Positions 27,352 through 34,687 of a DNA stretch of 41,826 nucleotides are shown here, piece after piece. Origin of the DNA: Desulfotomaculum sp. (GTDB taxonomy: Bacteria > Bacillota > Desulfotomaculia > Desulfotomaculales > Desulfallaceae); assembly GCA_016841675.1 (NCBI GenBank), contig JAENYQ010000025.1, positions 1 through 41,826 on the forward strand, written 5' to 3'. Positions within the stretch are counted from its first letter, which is position 1, and the number at the start of each line of letters is the position of its first letter. The translations under genes were made by a program, and so were the position numbers. The notes below the pieces were generated by a model. The model saw only the letters and a list, made by a program, of their open reading frames with translations, was not told the origin of the DNA and ran no database searches.

Positions 27352-27640
27352 GTCTGAAAGCCTGTTCGTGAGTGCCAACGTTCCCTAAGTTGAAGAGTAT
27401 CTTCCGAAAAAATTAACGTAATCCTAATAGGCATATTCACACTGGCTTCCCAAATATCTTTTGTTCCTTGTACTCTTTTTAGGCGTAATGAGGGGTGGTT
27501 GGGGTGTCCAATACCAGGATTGATTGTTGAATATAGCTTCTTCATTAAGTCTTCGGGCAAGCTCATTTTTTTCAGTTGGAGATAAACTTTTAATTTCTTT
27601 AATCAGTCGTTCGATATTAGCGTTCGATATTAGTGGTCAT
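27352..27640 (-). pseudogene. Remnant of a RelE/HigB-like toxin-antitoxin pair
   Basis: The C-terminal half of a RelE-like toxin is clear: HPSLRLKRVQGTKDIWEASV followed by RITLIFSEDTLQLR; an extra G (about 27387-27390) shifts the frame, after which NVGTHEQAFRPP (the typical RelE end) reads one frame over. Upstream, a small antitoxin-like frame starts at ATG 27640 (TTNIER), is broken by a 13-bp tandem duplication (27608-27620 and 27621-27633), and would otherwise read NIERLIKEIKSLSPTEKN. An internal deletion appears to have fused the two genes. Confidence 0.65.
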
Positions 27641-27645
27641 CAATC

Positions 27646-27901
27646 ATCACTTCTCATAGTTGAAATATTATACCATATCCTGTAATTTGGGATAATGACA
27701 ACAATGCATGGTCAGTTCCCCTTACACGCCGGGGGTTATTGTTTAGTTACAGGTTTATCATTACCTCTCCGCGATTACCCGCTCGAACATCGATACCAAT
27801 GCAGGCAAAGATTCACGCGCTGTCATCCAGACGATCTTAAGATACTAAAATATGTATATATAAAAAATATCATTTACACGTGTGATTGTCAATTAAAAAA
27901 T
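27646..27901. other. Intergenic stretch without recognisable gene
   Basis: A short open frame on the plus strand (27695-27985) runs into repeat copy D and has no family resemblance. TATAAT-like words and an AT-rich tract (about 27845-27900) are the only features. Confidence 0.4.
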
Positions 27902-28074
27902 GCCCGGATAAACTGGCGACCTGACGGTCTTCCGGATTCTCCTAGAAGGAGTGATCCAAAAGATGTCAGTCCCTCGCTTAGGTAATGCGTTAACGTACTA
28001 AAGCAACGATGGTGTTAGAATCCCCTGCCGGTGAACCAGGCAGGGGATTTGACGCAACGCTCATTATCGGCAGG
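27902..28074 (+). repeat. Composite hairpin repeat, copy D
   Basis: The palindrome is of the CCTGACGGTCTTCC type, with a damaged left arm and an AAGGAGTGATCCAAAAGAT interruption in the tail. Module 2 is complete (TGCGTTAACGTACTAAAG, CCCCTGCC/GGCAGGGG, TTGACGCAAC, TTATCGG). Confidence 0.85.
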
Positions 28075-28124
28075 AACAATTTGTTGCTTTCAGCAGCAGT
28101 TTAGTTTATACAAAATTGATTAAG

Positions 28125-28153
28125 TTGTGAAATATACTGTGGTAAGATATAAT
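28125..28153 (+). promoter_or_regulatory. Promoter of the DUF4258/YgiT pair
   Basis: TTGTGA (28125-28130), 17-bp spacer and TATAAT (28148-28153). A second TATAAT at 28222-28227 lies inside the duplicated segment. Confidence 0.6.
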
Positions 28154-28166
28154 ATCCTTACTAAAA

Positions 28167-28181
28167 CCCCATTTTATGGGG
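28167..28181. promoter_or_regulatory. Operator-like palindrome
   Basis: CCCCAT-TTT-ATGGGG lies just downstream of the expected transcription start of the DUF4258/YgiT pair. Toxin-antitoxin operons of the MqsRA kind are repressed by the antitoxin at such sites; binding is inferred. Confidence 0.4.
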
Positions 28182-28283
28182 GATGTGAATAGGTGGAGAA
28201 TGCTTACTTATTAAACAATGATATAATAAAATAAAAGTGCTGAGGTTTTGGGAGCATTGGGTATAAAATAGATACGGAATAAA

Positions 28284-28577
28284 ATTCTAACTGTTGAATG
28301 GGTTCTTAGTCAACATGCCAGAATTAGAGCTGGACAGCGTTGTGTTAAAGATTTCGAAATGGTTATTGCAATTGCAAATGGAGAGATTTTAGAGAATTAT
28401 CCGGAAGATCAAAGGGGCCATAGTTGCCTGGTGCTTGGTTATACCAGAGATGGAAAGGCCTTGCACGCAGTATGTGGTTATGACCCATCCGGTACTTTGG
28501 TAATAATTACTGTTTATTTTCCAGAACCGCCTAAATGGAAAGATCCTAAAACGCGGGGGGAAGGATGTATGAAATGA
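28284..28577 (+). CDS. DUF4258 toxin-like protein (MqsR-like partner of YgiT), unusual start
   Basis: The protein contains LSQHARIRAGQRC, VIAIANGEILENYPEDQRGH, SCLVLGYTRDGKALHAVCG and LVIITVYFPEPPKW, the full DUF4258 pattern; these RelE-like proteins pair with YgiT-type zinc-finger antitoxins. The first ATG in frame (28359) would remove the conserved H-A-R-x-R segment. The frame is open from 28272, so an ATT (28284) or ATA start is possible. Alternatively a TTG at 28257 is the true start and the TAG at 28269 is a nonsense mutation. The same sequence is present in the 150-bp duplicate. Overlaps the antitoxin by ATGA. Confidence 0.7.
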   Translation: MLTVEWVLSQHARIRAGQRCVKDFEMVIAIANGEILENYPEDQRGHSCLVLGYTRDGKALHAVCGYDPSGTLVIITVYFPEPPKWKDPKTRGEGCMK

Positions 28578-28822
28578 TTAATAAATGTTTAATATGCGGC
28601 GGAAAAACGGTTAAAAAAATAGTAACCACGGAAAACTGGTGGGGCGAAAAATTAACGCTGGTTGAGAATGTTCCGGCTTGGGTATGCGATACGTGTGGAG
28701 AACAATTCTTTGAACCAGAGGTGTGCGAAGAATTGGATCGTTTACGAGACACTCCGCCGGTTGCAAAAAGAACTATACAAGTGCCTGTTTACAATTTCCC
28801 TAAAAATATTTACTCAAGATAA
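28574..28822 (+). CDS. YgiT-type zinc-finger antitoxin
   Basis: Two CxxC pairs (CLICGG at the start and CDTCGEQFFEPE in the middle) bind one zinc, followed by EVCEELDRLRDTPPVAKRT and a C-terminal VPVYNF tail, as in the MqsA N-terminal/YgiT family. The ATG at 28574 has GGGGGGAAGG 10 bases upstream and overlaps the toxin stop; the earlier ATG at 28565 lies on that ribosome binding site. Likely neutralises the DUF4258 protein and represses the operon. No C-terminal helix-turn-helix is present, unlike MqsA. Confidence 0.82.
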   Translation: MINKCLICGGKTVKKIVTTENWWGEKLTLVENVPAWVCDTCGEQFFEPEVCEELDRLRDTPPVAKRTIQVPVYNFPKNIYSR

Positions 28823-28940
28823 TTCTCCTAGATGGGGCTGTCCCTCGTCAAGGTGATGCGTTAACACACTAAAGCATTGCGGGCGTTAGAATCCGCTGCT
28901 GGTGTACAGGGCAGGGGATTTGACGTAACGCTTATTATTG
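28822..28940 (+). repeat. Composite hairpin repeat, copy E (left arm lost)
   Basis: Only the right part of the palindrome remains (ATTCTCCTAGATGGGG, the same type as copies D and G); module 2 follows to TTATTATTG. It touches the stop codon of the YgiT gene. Confidence 0.82.
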
Positions 28941-29021
28941 TAATCAAGCAATGTATATTTTGTGAATTCCACTTATCTAAATATTACTGTTTAAAAATTG
29001 CCGGCTTATTTTTCAAATAAC

Positions 29022-29171
29022 GATATAATAAAATAAAAGTGCTGAGGTTTTGGGAGCATTGGGTATAAAATAGATACGGAATAAAATTCTAACTGTTGAA
29101 TGGGTTCTTAGTCAACATGCCAGAATTAGAGCTGGACAGCGTTGTGTTAAAGATTTCGAAATGGTTATTGC
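29022..29171 (+). repeat. Perfect 150-bp duplicate of the DUF4258 leader and 5' end
   Basis: Identical, base for base as read, to 28220-28369: second TATAAT, leader and the first 34 or so in-frame codons of the DUF4258 gene. It is cut off exactly where repeat copy F begins (ATTGC then TCGAGG). Confidence 0.93.
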
Positions 29172-29342
29172 TCGAGGAAATTTCGAAAGGCCTATTCGGC
29201 CTTCCAAAATTTCCTAAAAGGGGTCAGTCCCCCGCCAGGGTAATATATTAACGTACTAAAGTGATTGCGGGTATAAAAAAACCCTGCCGGTGCTAACCAG
29301 GCAGGGAATTATTTGTCCACGTAACTCTCACTATCGGAAGTA
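29172..29342 (+). repeat. Composite hairpin repeat, copy F
   Basis: Has the most divergent palindrome (GAGGAAATTT...AAATTTCC with an AAGGCC/GGCCTT top). The scaffold tail AAAAGGGGTCAGTCCC is unchanged. In module 2 the inner hairpin is ACCCTGCC/GGCAGGG and the outer strands TATTAACG/CCACGTAA. Just past its end lies TTCGCCTAGCGGA plus T8 (29356-29380), a possible small terminator. Confidence 0.88.
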
Positions 29343-29394
29343 AGGTTTTCTTGATTCGCCTAGCGGAGAAGCTTTTTTTTATTGCAAATATCAC

Positions 29395-29423
29395 TTAATC
29401 ACTCTGATCGCCTGTGATATAAT
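29395..29423 (+). promoter_or_regulatory. Promoter of the second Rpn-like gene
   Basis: TTAATC (29395-29400), 17-bp spacer and TATAAT (29418-29423) with an upstream TGTG that makes an extended -10. Confidence 0.55.
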
Positions 29424-29457
29424 ACCATAAAGAGAAATAAACTTACGGGGGGAAGTG

Positions 29458-30351
29458 ATGCCATTGCCACACAAGCAGTGGCACCCATTATTTGTAACAT
29501 CATTAAAAGAAGCGCTATCAGACGCCTTGCCGGGCCAAGTGGAAATAATACCCGAACTAGCCCTATCCTCAAAGCCACTGGATATAGATGTGCTGGTAGT
29601 GAAAAAAAGTCAGATGGCCCAACTACGCCATCCCATGACCGGCATATTTAAAACATACAACCTTTTTGAATTTAAAAGCCCTGACGATAATCTAGATTTA
29701 AATGATTATGACAAAGGCATAGCCATAGCTAGATTATATAAAGTAATTAAACACCCCAAAATGCACACATTAAATGACATAACACTAACCTTTGTTAGCA
29801 GAAAACATCCTGCTTCTATGCTGGAACTGCTCAAAACAAGAGAATTAGCTGTTCATAAAGGTAATCCGGCACCTGGCATTTACCGGGTGTTAGGGGAATC
29901 AATACCGGTTCAAATAATGGTGCTAAAAGAGCTACAAGATCCGGAAACAGCCTATATGTTTGCGGTCTTTTTAACTGGTAGAGAAAAAATAAGACTTGAC
30001 GCTACGATGACATTAATAAAAAAGCACCTGGCAGACCCGACCAGTCCCTATCGGCGCGATCTTTTGGAATTTAAAATAAAAAACCAGCTGATCTCCACTG
30101 AAGAAATGGAGGTGTTGTTAAAAATGCTAAATCAGGCAAACGAACAAGAAAAGGTAAAAATAAAGGAATTGTTGCAAAGTCACCCTTTTAGCCAGGAGGT
30201 TAAAAAAGAAGGCAAATTAGAAGAAAAAAGGAAAATTGCAATAAAATTGCTACATCTTAAAATGGATGTTGATACTATTGCCAAAGTAACTGGCTTAACG
30301 CAAACCCAGATTGAGGAATTGAAAAAGCAAATGCTTGATGGGAAGCCGTAA
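29458..30351 (+). CDS. Rpn-like PD-(D/E)XK nuclease-family protein
   Basis: Second, distantly related nuclease-like gene of the array. The core reads PLDIDVLVV (D42/D44) and YNLFEFKSPDD (E71, K73), the classic D...ExK signature, preceded by the helix HPLFVTSLKEALSD. The C-terminal 40 residues (KIAIKLLHLKMDVDTIAKVTGLT and QIEELKKQ) are the tail typical of Rpn/DUF4351 proteins. GGGGGG at 29447-29452 supports ATG 29458; the GTG at 29455 is also possible. Unlike the gene at 23475 it keeps the canonical Lys. Confidence 0.75.
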   Translation: MPLPHKQWHPLFVTSLKEALSDALPGQVEIIPELALSSKPLDIDVLVVKKSQMAQLRHPMTGIFKTYNLFEFKSPDDNLDLNDYDKGIAIARLYKVIKHPKMHTLNDITLTFVSRKHPASMLELLKTRELAVHKGNPAPGIYRVLGESIPVQIMVLKELQDPETAYMFAVFLTGREKIRLDATMTLIKKHLADPTSPYRRDLLEFKIKNQLISTEEMEVLLKMLNQANEQEKVKIKELLQSHPFSQEVKKEGKLEEKRKIAIKLLHLKMDVDTIAKVTGLTQTQIEELKKQMLDGKP

Positions 30352-30360
30352 GTGCTCAGG

Positions 30361-30562
30361 TGAGGATTAGTCCCCCGCTACGTTAAAGACTTAACGAGCT
30401 AATGCCCGGAGAATCTGAAAGACCTGACGGTCTTCCAGATTCTCCTAGATGGGGCCTGTCCCTCACTAAGGTGATGCGTTAACGCACTAAAGTATTACGG
30501 GTGTTAGAATCCCCTGCCGGTGTATCGGGCAGGGGATTTGACGTAAATCTCATTATCGGAAA
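30361..30562 (+). repeat. Composite hairpin repeat, copy G, preceded by a module 2 scrap
   Basis: 30361-30402 holds a scrap (GTCCCCCGCTACGTTAAAGAC with GAGCTAATG). Copy G proper follows: GGAGAATCTGAAAGACC and GGTCTTCCAGATTCTCC around CTGAC, with one mismatch (A opposite C), then GATGGGGCCTGTCCC and a complete module 2 ending TTATCGG at about 30559. Confidence 0.88.
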
Positions 30563-30766
30563 TATGATTATCGACAGTGGGACTTTAATACAAACAGCTT
30601 ATAGCTGTGGCTCGTGGTAGGTTTTATAATTATAGGGTACATTAATGTTTAAATCTTTATGTGGTACATTGTGGTGACGCACGGCAATAGGCGGTGAACG
30701 AATTATTGCCGAAGGCGGTAATTGCAAGTTGTAAAAAATAGCAGGAATTTAGCGGTAGAAGCAGAA

Positions 30767-30803
30767 AAGCCATCCCTTGTAAGAGTAAACAAGGGGATGG
30801 CTT
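30767..30803. terminator. Strong hairpin before the DUF6431-like gene
   Basis: AAGCCATCCCTTGT (30767-30780) pairs with ACAAGGGGATGGCTT (30789-30803), with one bulged base. There is no long T run on either strand; it could be a terminator, an attenuator, or the end structure of the mobile unit carrying the next gene. Confidence 0.5.
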
Positions 30804-30829
30804 CATCATCATTTGCAGCATAGGGAGAT

Positions 30830-31444
30830 ATGGAGTTTGGCGGCCCCTCTCCCTATGCTCTTAAGATGGACTTGAAGTCCCACTACAAGATGAGAATAGC
30901 AATTCCTTGGTCAAATGTCCAGAGCTATATTAAAAATCCTAAAAATTTTCTTCCTGACAGGCCTGTTTGTCTTAATGATCCAACCCACCGACCGTACTGG
31001 AATGCAAGTTGGGACCGTGAATTATGCTTAGACCATGTTAACGCAACTGAAATCACCCTCTTTAACGCTTATTGCAAAAAATGCCACGAGACAATCAGTT
31101 ATTGGCCAGAATTTGTGCTGGCATATCAGAGAGAGCCACTGGAGACTCATGAACAGGTATTAATTGAGCGTCTACAAGGAATTAGCCTTAGAGAGAGTGC
31201 CGCTAAGATTGGTTACGATCCACGCACTTTGTCCCGTTGGCTAAAGCTTATCTTGGCCCAAGCGTTGATACTCATTAACGCTGCCATTCGGCGCATTCTC
31301 AATGTTCTTGCTCAAGAGATATTGCCCTTGGCCGCAACAGTGGCCAAGGAAGCCACCAGGCTTCTCCTTGCCTGGCTACAAAACTATGCCGAGTGGGTAA
31401 GCTTTCCTCGTCCCAACCGGTTGATGAACGGTATGTATTGGTAA
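30830..31444 (+). CDS. DUF6431-like protein with zinc-ribbon and helix-turn-helix, 3' end inside a repeat
   Basis: A 204-codon frame. The N-terminal half has several Cys/His residues (RPVCLNDPTHRPYW, ELCLDHV, YCKKCHETISYWPEF) resembling a zinc ribbon, then GISLRESAAKIGYDPRTLSRWLK, a helix-turn-helix, then a hydrophobic helical part. This resembles the DUF6431 family, often found near mobile DNA; I am not certain. The last codons (NGMYW) are encoded by the left arm of repeat copy H, so the original C-terminus was probably replaced by the repeat. Start at ATG 30830 (AGGGAG upstream) or ATG 30866. Confidence 0.6.
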   Translation: MEFGGPSPYALKMDLKSHYKMRIAIPWSNVQSYIKNPKNFLPDRPVCLNDPTHRPYWNASWDRELCLDHVNATEITLFNAYCKKCHETISYWPEFVLAYQREPLETHEQVLIERLQGISLRESAAKIGYDPRTLSRWLKLILAQALILINAAIRRILNVLAQEILPLAATVAKEATRLLLAWLQNYAEWVSFPRPNRLMNGMYW

Positions 31445-31588
31445 TCCTTCGGATTCCCAATACATACCAAAAGGGGTCAGTCCCTCGCCAAGGGAATACG
31501 TTAACGCACTAAAGTATTGCGGGTGTTAGAATACCCTGCCGGATCAAACCGGGCAGGGGGTTTTTTGAAACTCCCCTGGTCACCGATA
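31425..31588 (+). repeat. Composite hairpin repeat, copy H
   Basis: Arms GGTATGTATTGGTAATCC and GGATTCCCAATACATACC, one mismatch. Module 2 has a CCCTGCCGG/CCGGGCAGG hairpin followed by TTTTTT, terminator-like, and an altered end (GGTCACCGATA). It matches copy P at 163 of 164 positions. Confidence 0.92.
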
Positions 31589-31722
31589 AGCGGCATTATG
31601 TAAACTAAGGAATTCAATATCAAAGTAATTTTATATTGGCCGCGTTTTGAATCTGGTATAATACGGGTAATGCTCTTTCAGTTTTGGGCCTAGCTTGCTC
31701 GATGCGTTGGAATTACAGGTGG
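31589..31722. other. Spacer after copy H
   Basis: Contains TATAATACGGGTAATGC near 31657, a possible -10 box without a gene downstream. No coding sequence is seen. Confidence 0.35.
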
Positions 31723-32640
31723 TTATTTATTTGCCCATTCATTCTTGGTTGGATCCCAGTAAAGGAAGAATTCTTCCTCGTTAAAAAATGACTCAAGTAT
31801 TGGTTGCAGAAAAACCTTTATTTGTAGCATTACATCACTAAAAGTTTCTGGATTCTCAGCCCGGATCCGTTTTTTGAAATTGTCCCATTCTCGTTGTTTT
31901 TCTGAGCTATTGATAAATAAGTCTTGAAAGATTAGTGGATTCTTCTCGAATTTGGTTCTTCTTCTTTCAAATGTTTGTATTATTGCTTCCTGGAGGATTC
32001 TTCCTTCAAAGGTCTTTCTATTTGATAGGATATAAATGTCATAAAAATCCTTCATTCTGCTGTTAAGAAAAGATAACTTAATCATTGCCTCAAATTTTTC
32101 AGCTATGGAGGATTCAAGGGTGTATGCTTGAACAAGGGGTATTTCATTTGTCTCCAACAGGACGGGGAACTCAATTTCAGCAGGCTTAGGTATAACAACA
32201 TCACCAAAACCGATATCTATTTGCAAACGATTCCTAACTTTTCCGAGATTACAGGTGATTCCTGCCCTTATACCTCTATATAAACCATGTTCCATGATAG
32301 TCTCAACGGTTATATCAGTTACCCGAAAAATTATTCCATCATCACATTGGACCCGGGCTACTTTTGAAAGGATGTTCATCAAATTTTCGCGCTTATTTTG
32401 GATTTTATAAGCCAGGAAGTCTATGTCTATCGTTGGTCGGGTGTTAAATTTGTCGATACAGAATAGCAATAACCCACCCTTTAACAGAAAGTTGTTTGCG
32501 TAGGGCGAAACTGATAACCGGTAAAGAAATCTTTCCTGCATGTATAGAATCAATATTGAGTTATAATCAATGCCGTTTTCTTTGGCAATGTTTTTTAATC
32601 TGGCTATTATTGAAGCTGGTTTGTTCTTTACGTTATTCAT
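31723..32640 (-). CDS. abiEii: AbiEii/AbiGii-family nucleotidyltransferase toxin
   Basis: Toxin of a type IV-like AbiE abortive-infection system. The nucleotidyltransferase core is FLLKGGLLLFCIDKF (G55, G56) and PTIDIDFLAY (D72 and D74, metal-binding). Further motifs are AEKFEAMIKLSFLNSRMKDFYDIYIL, the usual ExK...RxKDFYD block of this family, near 190-215. Length 305 is normal. It overlaps the stop of abiEi by ATGA, so the two are translated together. Such enzymes modify tRNA or block growth on phage infection; the target here is not known. Confidence 0.93.
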   Translation of the reverse strand: MNNVKNKPASIIARLKNIAKENGIDYNSILILYMQERFLYRLSVSPYANNFLLKGGLLLFCIDKFNTRPTIDIDFLAYKIQNKRENLMNILSKVARVQCDDGIIFRVTDITVETIMEHGLYRGIRAGITCNLGKVRNRLQIDIGFGDVVIPKPAEIEFPVLLETNEIPLVQAYTLESSIAEKFEAMIKLSFLNSRMKDFYDIYILSNRKTFEGRILQEAIIQTFERRRTKFEKNPLIFQDLFINSSEKQREWDNFKKRIRAENPETFSDVMLQIKVFLQPILESFFNEEEFFLYWDPTKNEWANK

Positions 32641-33242
32641 AATAGAACCTCAATATATATCTCAATCTGCTTGGTTACCCCGCAAATATCAGCATACTTC
32701 ATTAGAAGCTCCAGGTTGCGGTTATGGTTTTTTGTGTAACTAAGCATCATTTCCTTAACAATGTCCTTGCCAATTTGATCGCGGTATCTAATGCAATCAC
32801 ATATTGTTTTCTCTTTGCAATAAATTTTTACTTCGTGTTTGCCAAGTTTTATTATTTCGATACCAGTATTAAAAATTTTAGGTGTAAAGTAATATATTTT
32901 AACTGGTGGGTAATCTGGCGCCTTTACCTTAGATTTCCTGTCAATGGCGACAGATATCTCCCACGGTTGATAAGTAGTAAGGTTGTGGTAGGCTAGGGCT
33001 GATTGCAGGCATATTACACAATTTGGCATAGCCATTGCGACATCGGGTAGGGTAGAGTCCGGGGAGTTTTCCATGTCAGCCCAACGGTATAGTCCTCTTT
33101 TTATGCGCTCAATTTCACCATTTTCAAGAAGCTTATTAAGGTATATATTATGAATGCCAACTTGAATAATTTCCCGTGTATGTGCATACCCATTATTTTT
33201 TTTAAAGATGTTACGTATTTTCTTATGAATTTCATTTTTCAT
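32637..33242 (-). CDS. abiEi: AbiEi-family antitoxin
   Basis: An N-terminal winged helix (KIRNIFKKNNGYAHTREIIQ, LNKLLENGEIERIKRGLYRW) and the C-terminal AbiEi domain (CLQSALAYHNLTTYQPWEIS, YYFTPKIFNTGIEII, KTICDCIRYRDQIG). It binds its own operator in known systems and counteracts AbiEii without direct contact. The frame is open to a GTG at 33275, but ATG 33242 fits the family start and has AGGATG upstream. Confidence 0.92.
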   Translation of the reverse strand: MKNEIHKKIRNIFKKNNGYAHTREIIQVGIHNIYLNKLLENGEIERIKRGLYRWADMENSPDSTLPDVAMAMPNCVICLQSALAYHNLTTYQPWEISVAIDRKSKVKAPDYPPVKIYYFTPKIFNTGIEIIKLGKHEVKIYCKEKTICDCIRYRDQIGKDIVKEMMLSYTKNHNRNLELLMKYADICGVTKQIEIYIEVLL

Positions 33243-33281
33243 GGATTCAACACATCCTGATAAAGTAATCGGCACTCGGCT

Positions 33282-33287
33282 ATTATA
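33282..33287 (-). promoter_or_regulatory. -10 box of the abiE operon
   Basis: TATAAT on the minus strand (complement at 33282-33287), about 40 bases before the abiEi start. A weak TTAGTG 18 bases upstream may be the -35. Confidence 0.4.
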
Positions 33288-33471
33288 TAATCAAATTACT
33301 TAAGCCACTAAGTCATATCGTGCTTAAGTGGCGGGTAATTCATAGGATTTGTTGTTTGATAGATATGCAAATAATTATAATAATTGCCGTTGCTTTTATC
33401 AATATTATAACCGTTTTATGTGTGAGAACAACAGTATTTAAAAATTTCTTTATTATTTTTTTTGCAGGGAT

Positions 33472-33615
33472 ACCCTTTTGGGATGTTTTGGGAATCCTTT
33501 CGGATTCCCAAAACATCCCAAAAGGGGTCTGGCCCCCGCTTGGGTGATACGTTAACGCACTAAAGCGACGATGGTTTAGGAATCCCCTGCCGGTGAACCA
33601 GGCAGGGGACTTAGT
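33472..33615 (+). repeat. Composite hairpin repeat, copy I
   Basis: A perfect 25-bp inverted repeat (33473-33497 and 33502-33526). The tail is GGGGTCTGGCCCCCGC instead of GGGGTCAGTCCCTCGC. Module 2 ends after the GGCAGGGG hairpin. It is identical over about 88 bp to copy K. Confidence 0.9.
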
Positions 33616-33640
33616 TTATAAAACCAGTTAATTAGTGTAA

Positions 33641-33970
33641 CTATACTTGTGATAAAATAAACTTTATATAAGCTGTTTGAATCTCATTAAGGTCATCTGA
33701 ATGTAGAAAACCTAATTTGTAAATAAACTGAGATTTATCTATCATAATGGTTTTTGAAACCCGAGCTGTTGATGGAAAATTTAGGCCAGCGTATACCCAT
33801 TTAACAATTGGTACATCATTATTATCTCTTGGTGCATGTTTTGTTACTTTTACTGATAGAACATCTAAAGATTCAATTGCTAAAACAATTACCGGCCTTG
33901 GAAGGAAGGTTGAAGGATCTTCTTCAAGAGGGAATTTACACATCCATACATCGCCTAATGAGATATTCAC
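33641..33970 (-). CDS. PemK/MazF-like toxin
   Basis: A 109-residue protein with NISLGDVWMCKFPLEEDPST and LPRPVIVLAI, the PemK/MazF N-terminal barrel pattern (GDVW and the RPVIVL strand), then SVKVTKH and a C-terminal helix. Family members are mRNA endoribonucleases. It is shorter and more divergent than classical MazF. The upstream 76-codon gene ends 13 bases before it and is the likely antitoxin. Confidence 0.75.
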   Translation of the reverse strand: MNISLGDVWMCKFPLEEDPSTFLPRPVIVLAIESLDVLSVKVTKHAPRDNNDVPIVKWVYAGLNFPSTARVSKTIMIDKSQFIYKLGFLHSDDLNEIQTAYIKFILSQV

Positions 33971-33983
33971 AGAATTTATCTAT

Positions 33984-34214
33984 TTACTCCTTATTTGCTT
34001 TATCCCATTCATGCTCTTCTCTCCAAGGGTCATTCTTTGATATAATCGTCTTTCCATCCTGATTTCTTTTAGTGTTAGCTTCGGCTAAATGGCGAATTAG
34101 TAACTTATTTCTTGTGAGGAAGTCTGCAAAAGTATCAGCCTGAACGCTATTGGCTGTTACTGGCATGTCTTTCCCCTCCCTCTGCTTTTTGGTATCCTTT
34201 TTTTCTTTGTCCAT
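33984..34214 (-). CDS. Putative antitoxin of the MazF-like toxin
   Basis: A charged protein (76 residues from ATG 34214: MDKEKKDTKKQREG, then FADFLTRNKLLIRHLAEANT and a Glu/Asp/Lys-rich tail). GGAAGGTGG lies 6-7 bases upstream of this ATG, whereas the longer frame from 34259 lacks one. It has no recognisable DNA-binding fold. Its role is inferred from gene order and size; I do not know the family. Confidence 0.6.
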   Translation of the reverse strand: MDKEKKDTKKQREGKDMPVTANSVQADTFADFLTRNKLLIRHLAEANTKRNQDGKTIISKNDPWREEHEWDKANKE

Positions 34215-34274
34215 ATCATACCACCTTCCAATAGCTTGTTCAATAAGTATTATGCCCATTTTGCCAGTTTATGT

Positions 34275-34330
34275 CCGGGGAATCTGGAAGACCTGACGTT
34301 CTTCCAGATTCCCCTAGATGGGGTCAGTCC
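34275..34330 (+). repeat. Composite hairpin repeat, copy J (module 1 only)
   Basis: 15-bp perfect arms GGGGAATCTGGAAGA (34277-34291) and its complement (34300-34314), loop CCTGACGT, then CTAGATGGGGTCAGTCC. Module 2 is absent; the group II intron fragment begins at this point. Confidence 0.85.
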
Positions 34331-34687
34331 GAAAGCGCCGGGATAAACCGGCATAGAGTAGGGGATGAAAGAGCCCCACGTGAAAGGAATAGCTGCACCA
34401 TCACGACCCCGAGTCATGCGCGGGTAGCCGCGAGGCCGCACGTGAAGCGTTGATAGGGGAAAACGCAGGCCAGCCATTGAGCTCCGAAATCACCCATCTG
34501 GGGTGCCGACCTTGTGGTCAGATAGGGAAGGCAACACGATATGACGGCGACAAACGCAGCGAGCCGCATATCGACCCCGCGGAGTCGAAGAACCTGAGCA
34601 TGCGTGGACACTTTATGTTCGAGAACCGGGAGATCTCAGCGGTACCCACTGGCCAGTATGCTGGCGGGTCGGTTAGGGAAGGCCTGT
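34331..34687 (+). mobile_element. Group II intron 5' fragment (ribozyme part)
   Basis: The stretch contains ATGAAAGAGCCCCACGTGAA, CATGCGCGGGTAGCCGCGAG, GTGAAGCGTTGATAGGGGAA, GAGCTCCGAAATCACCCATC, ATCGACCCCGCGGAGTCGAA and GGTACCCACTGGCCAGTATG, which I recognise as the conserved ribozyme segment upstream of the reverse-transcriptase gene in bacterial group II introns. No protein-coding part is left. It begins directly after palindrome J and ends directly before palindrome K. Short frames across it are not genes. Confidence 0.62.

Noticed and set aside
27695-27985. 96-codon frame on the plus strand
   Set aside because: It runs into repeat copy D, has no ribosome binding site and no family-like composition.
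33320-33547. 75-codon hydrophobic frame
   Set aside because: The last third is translated palindrome of copy I; no ribosome binding site; low-complexity Ile-rich start.
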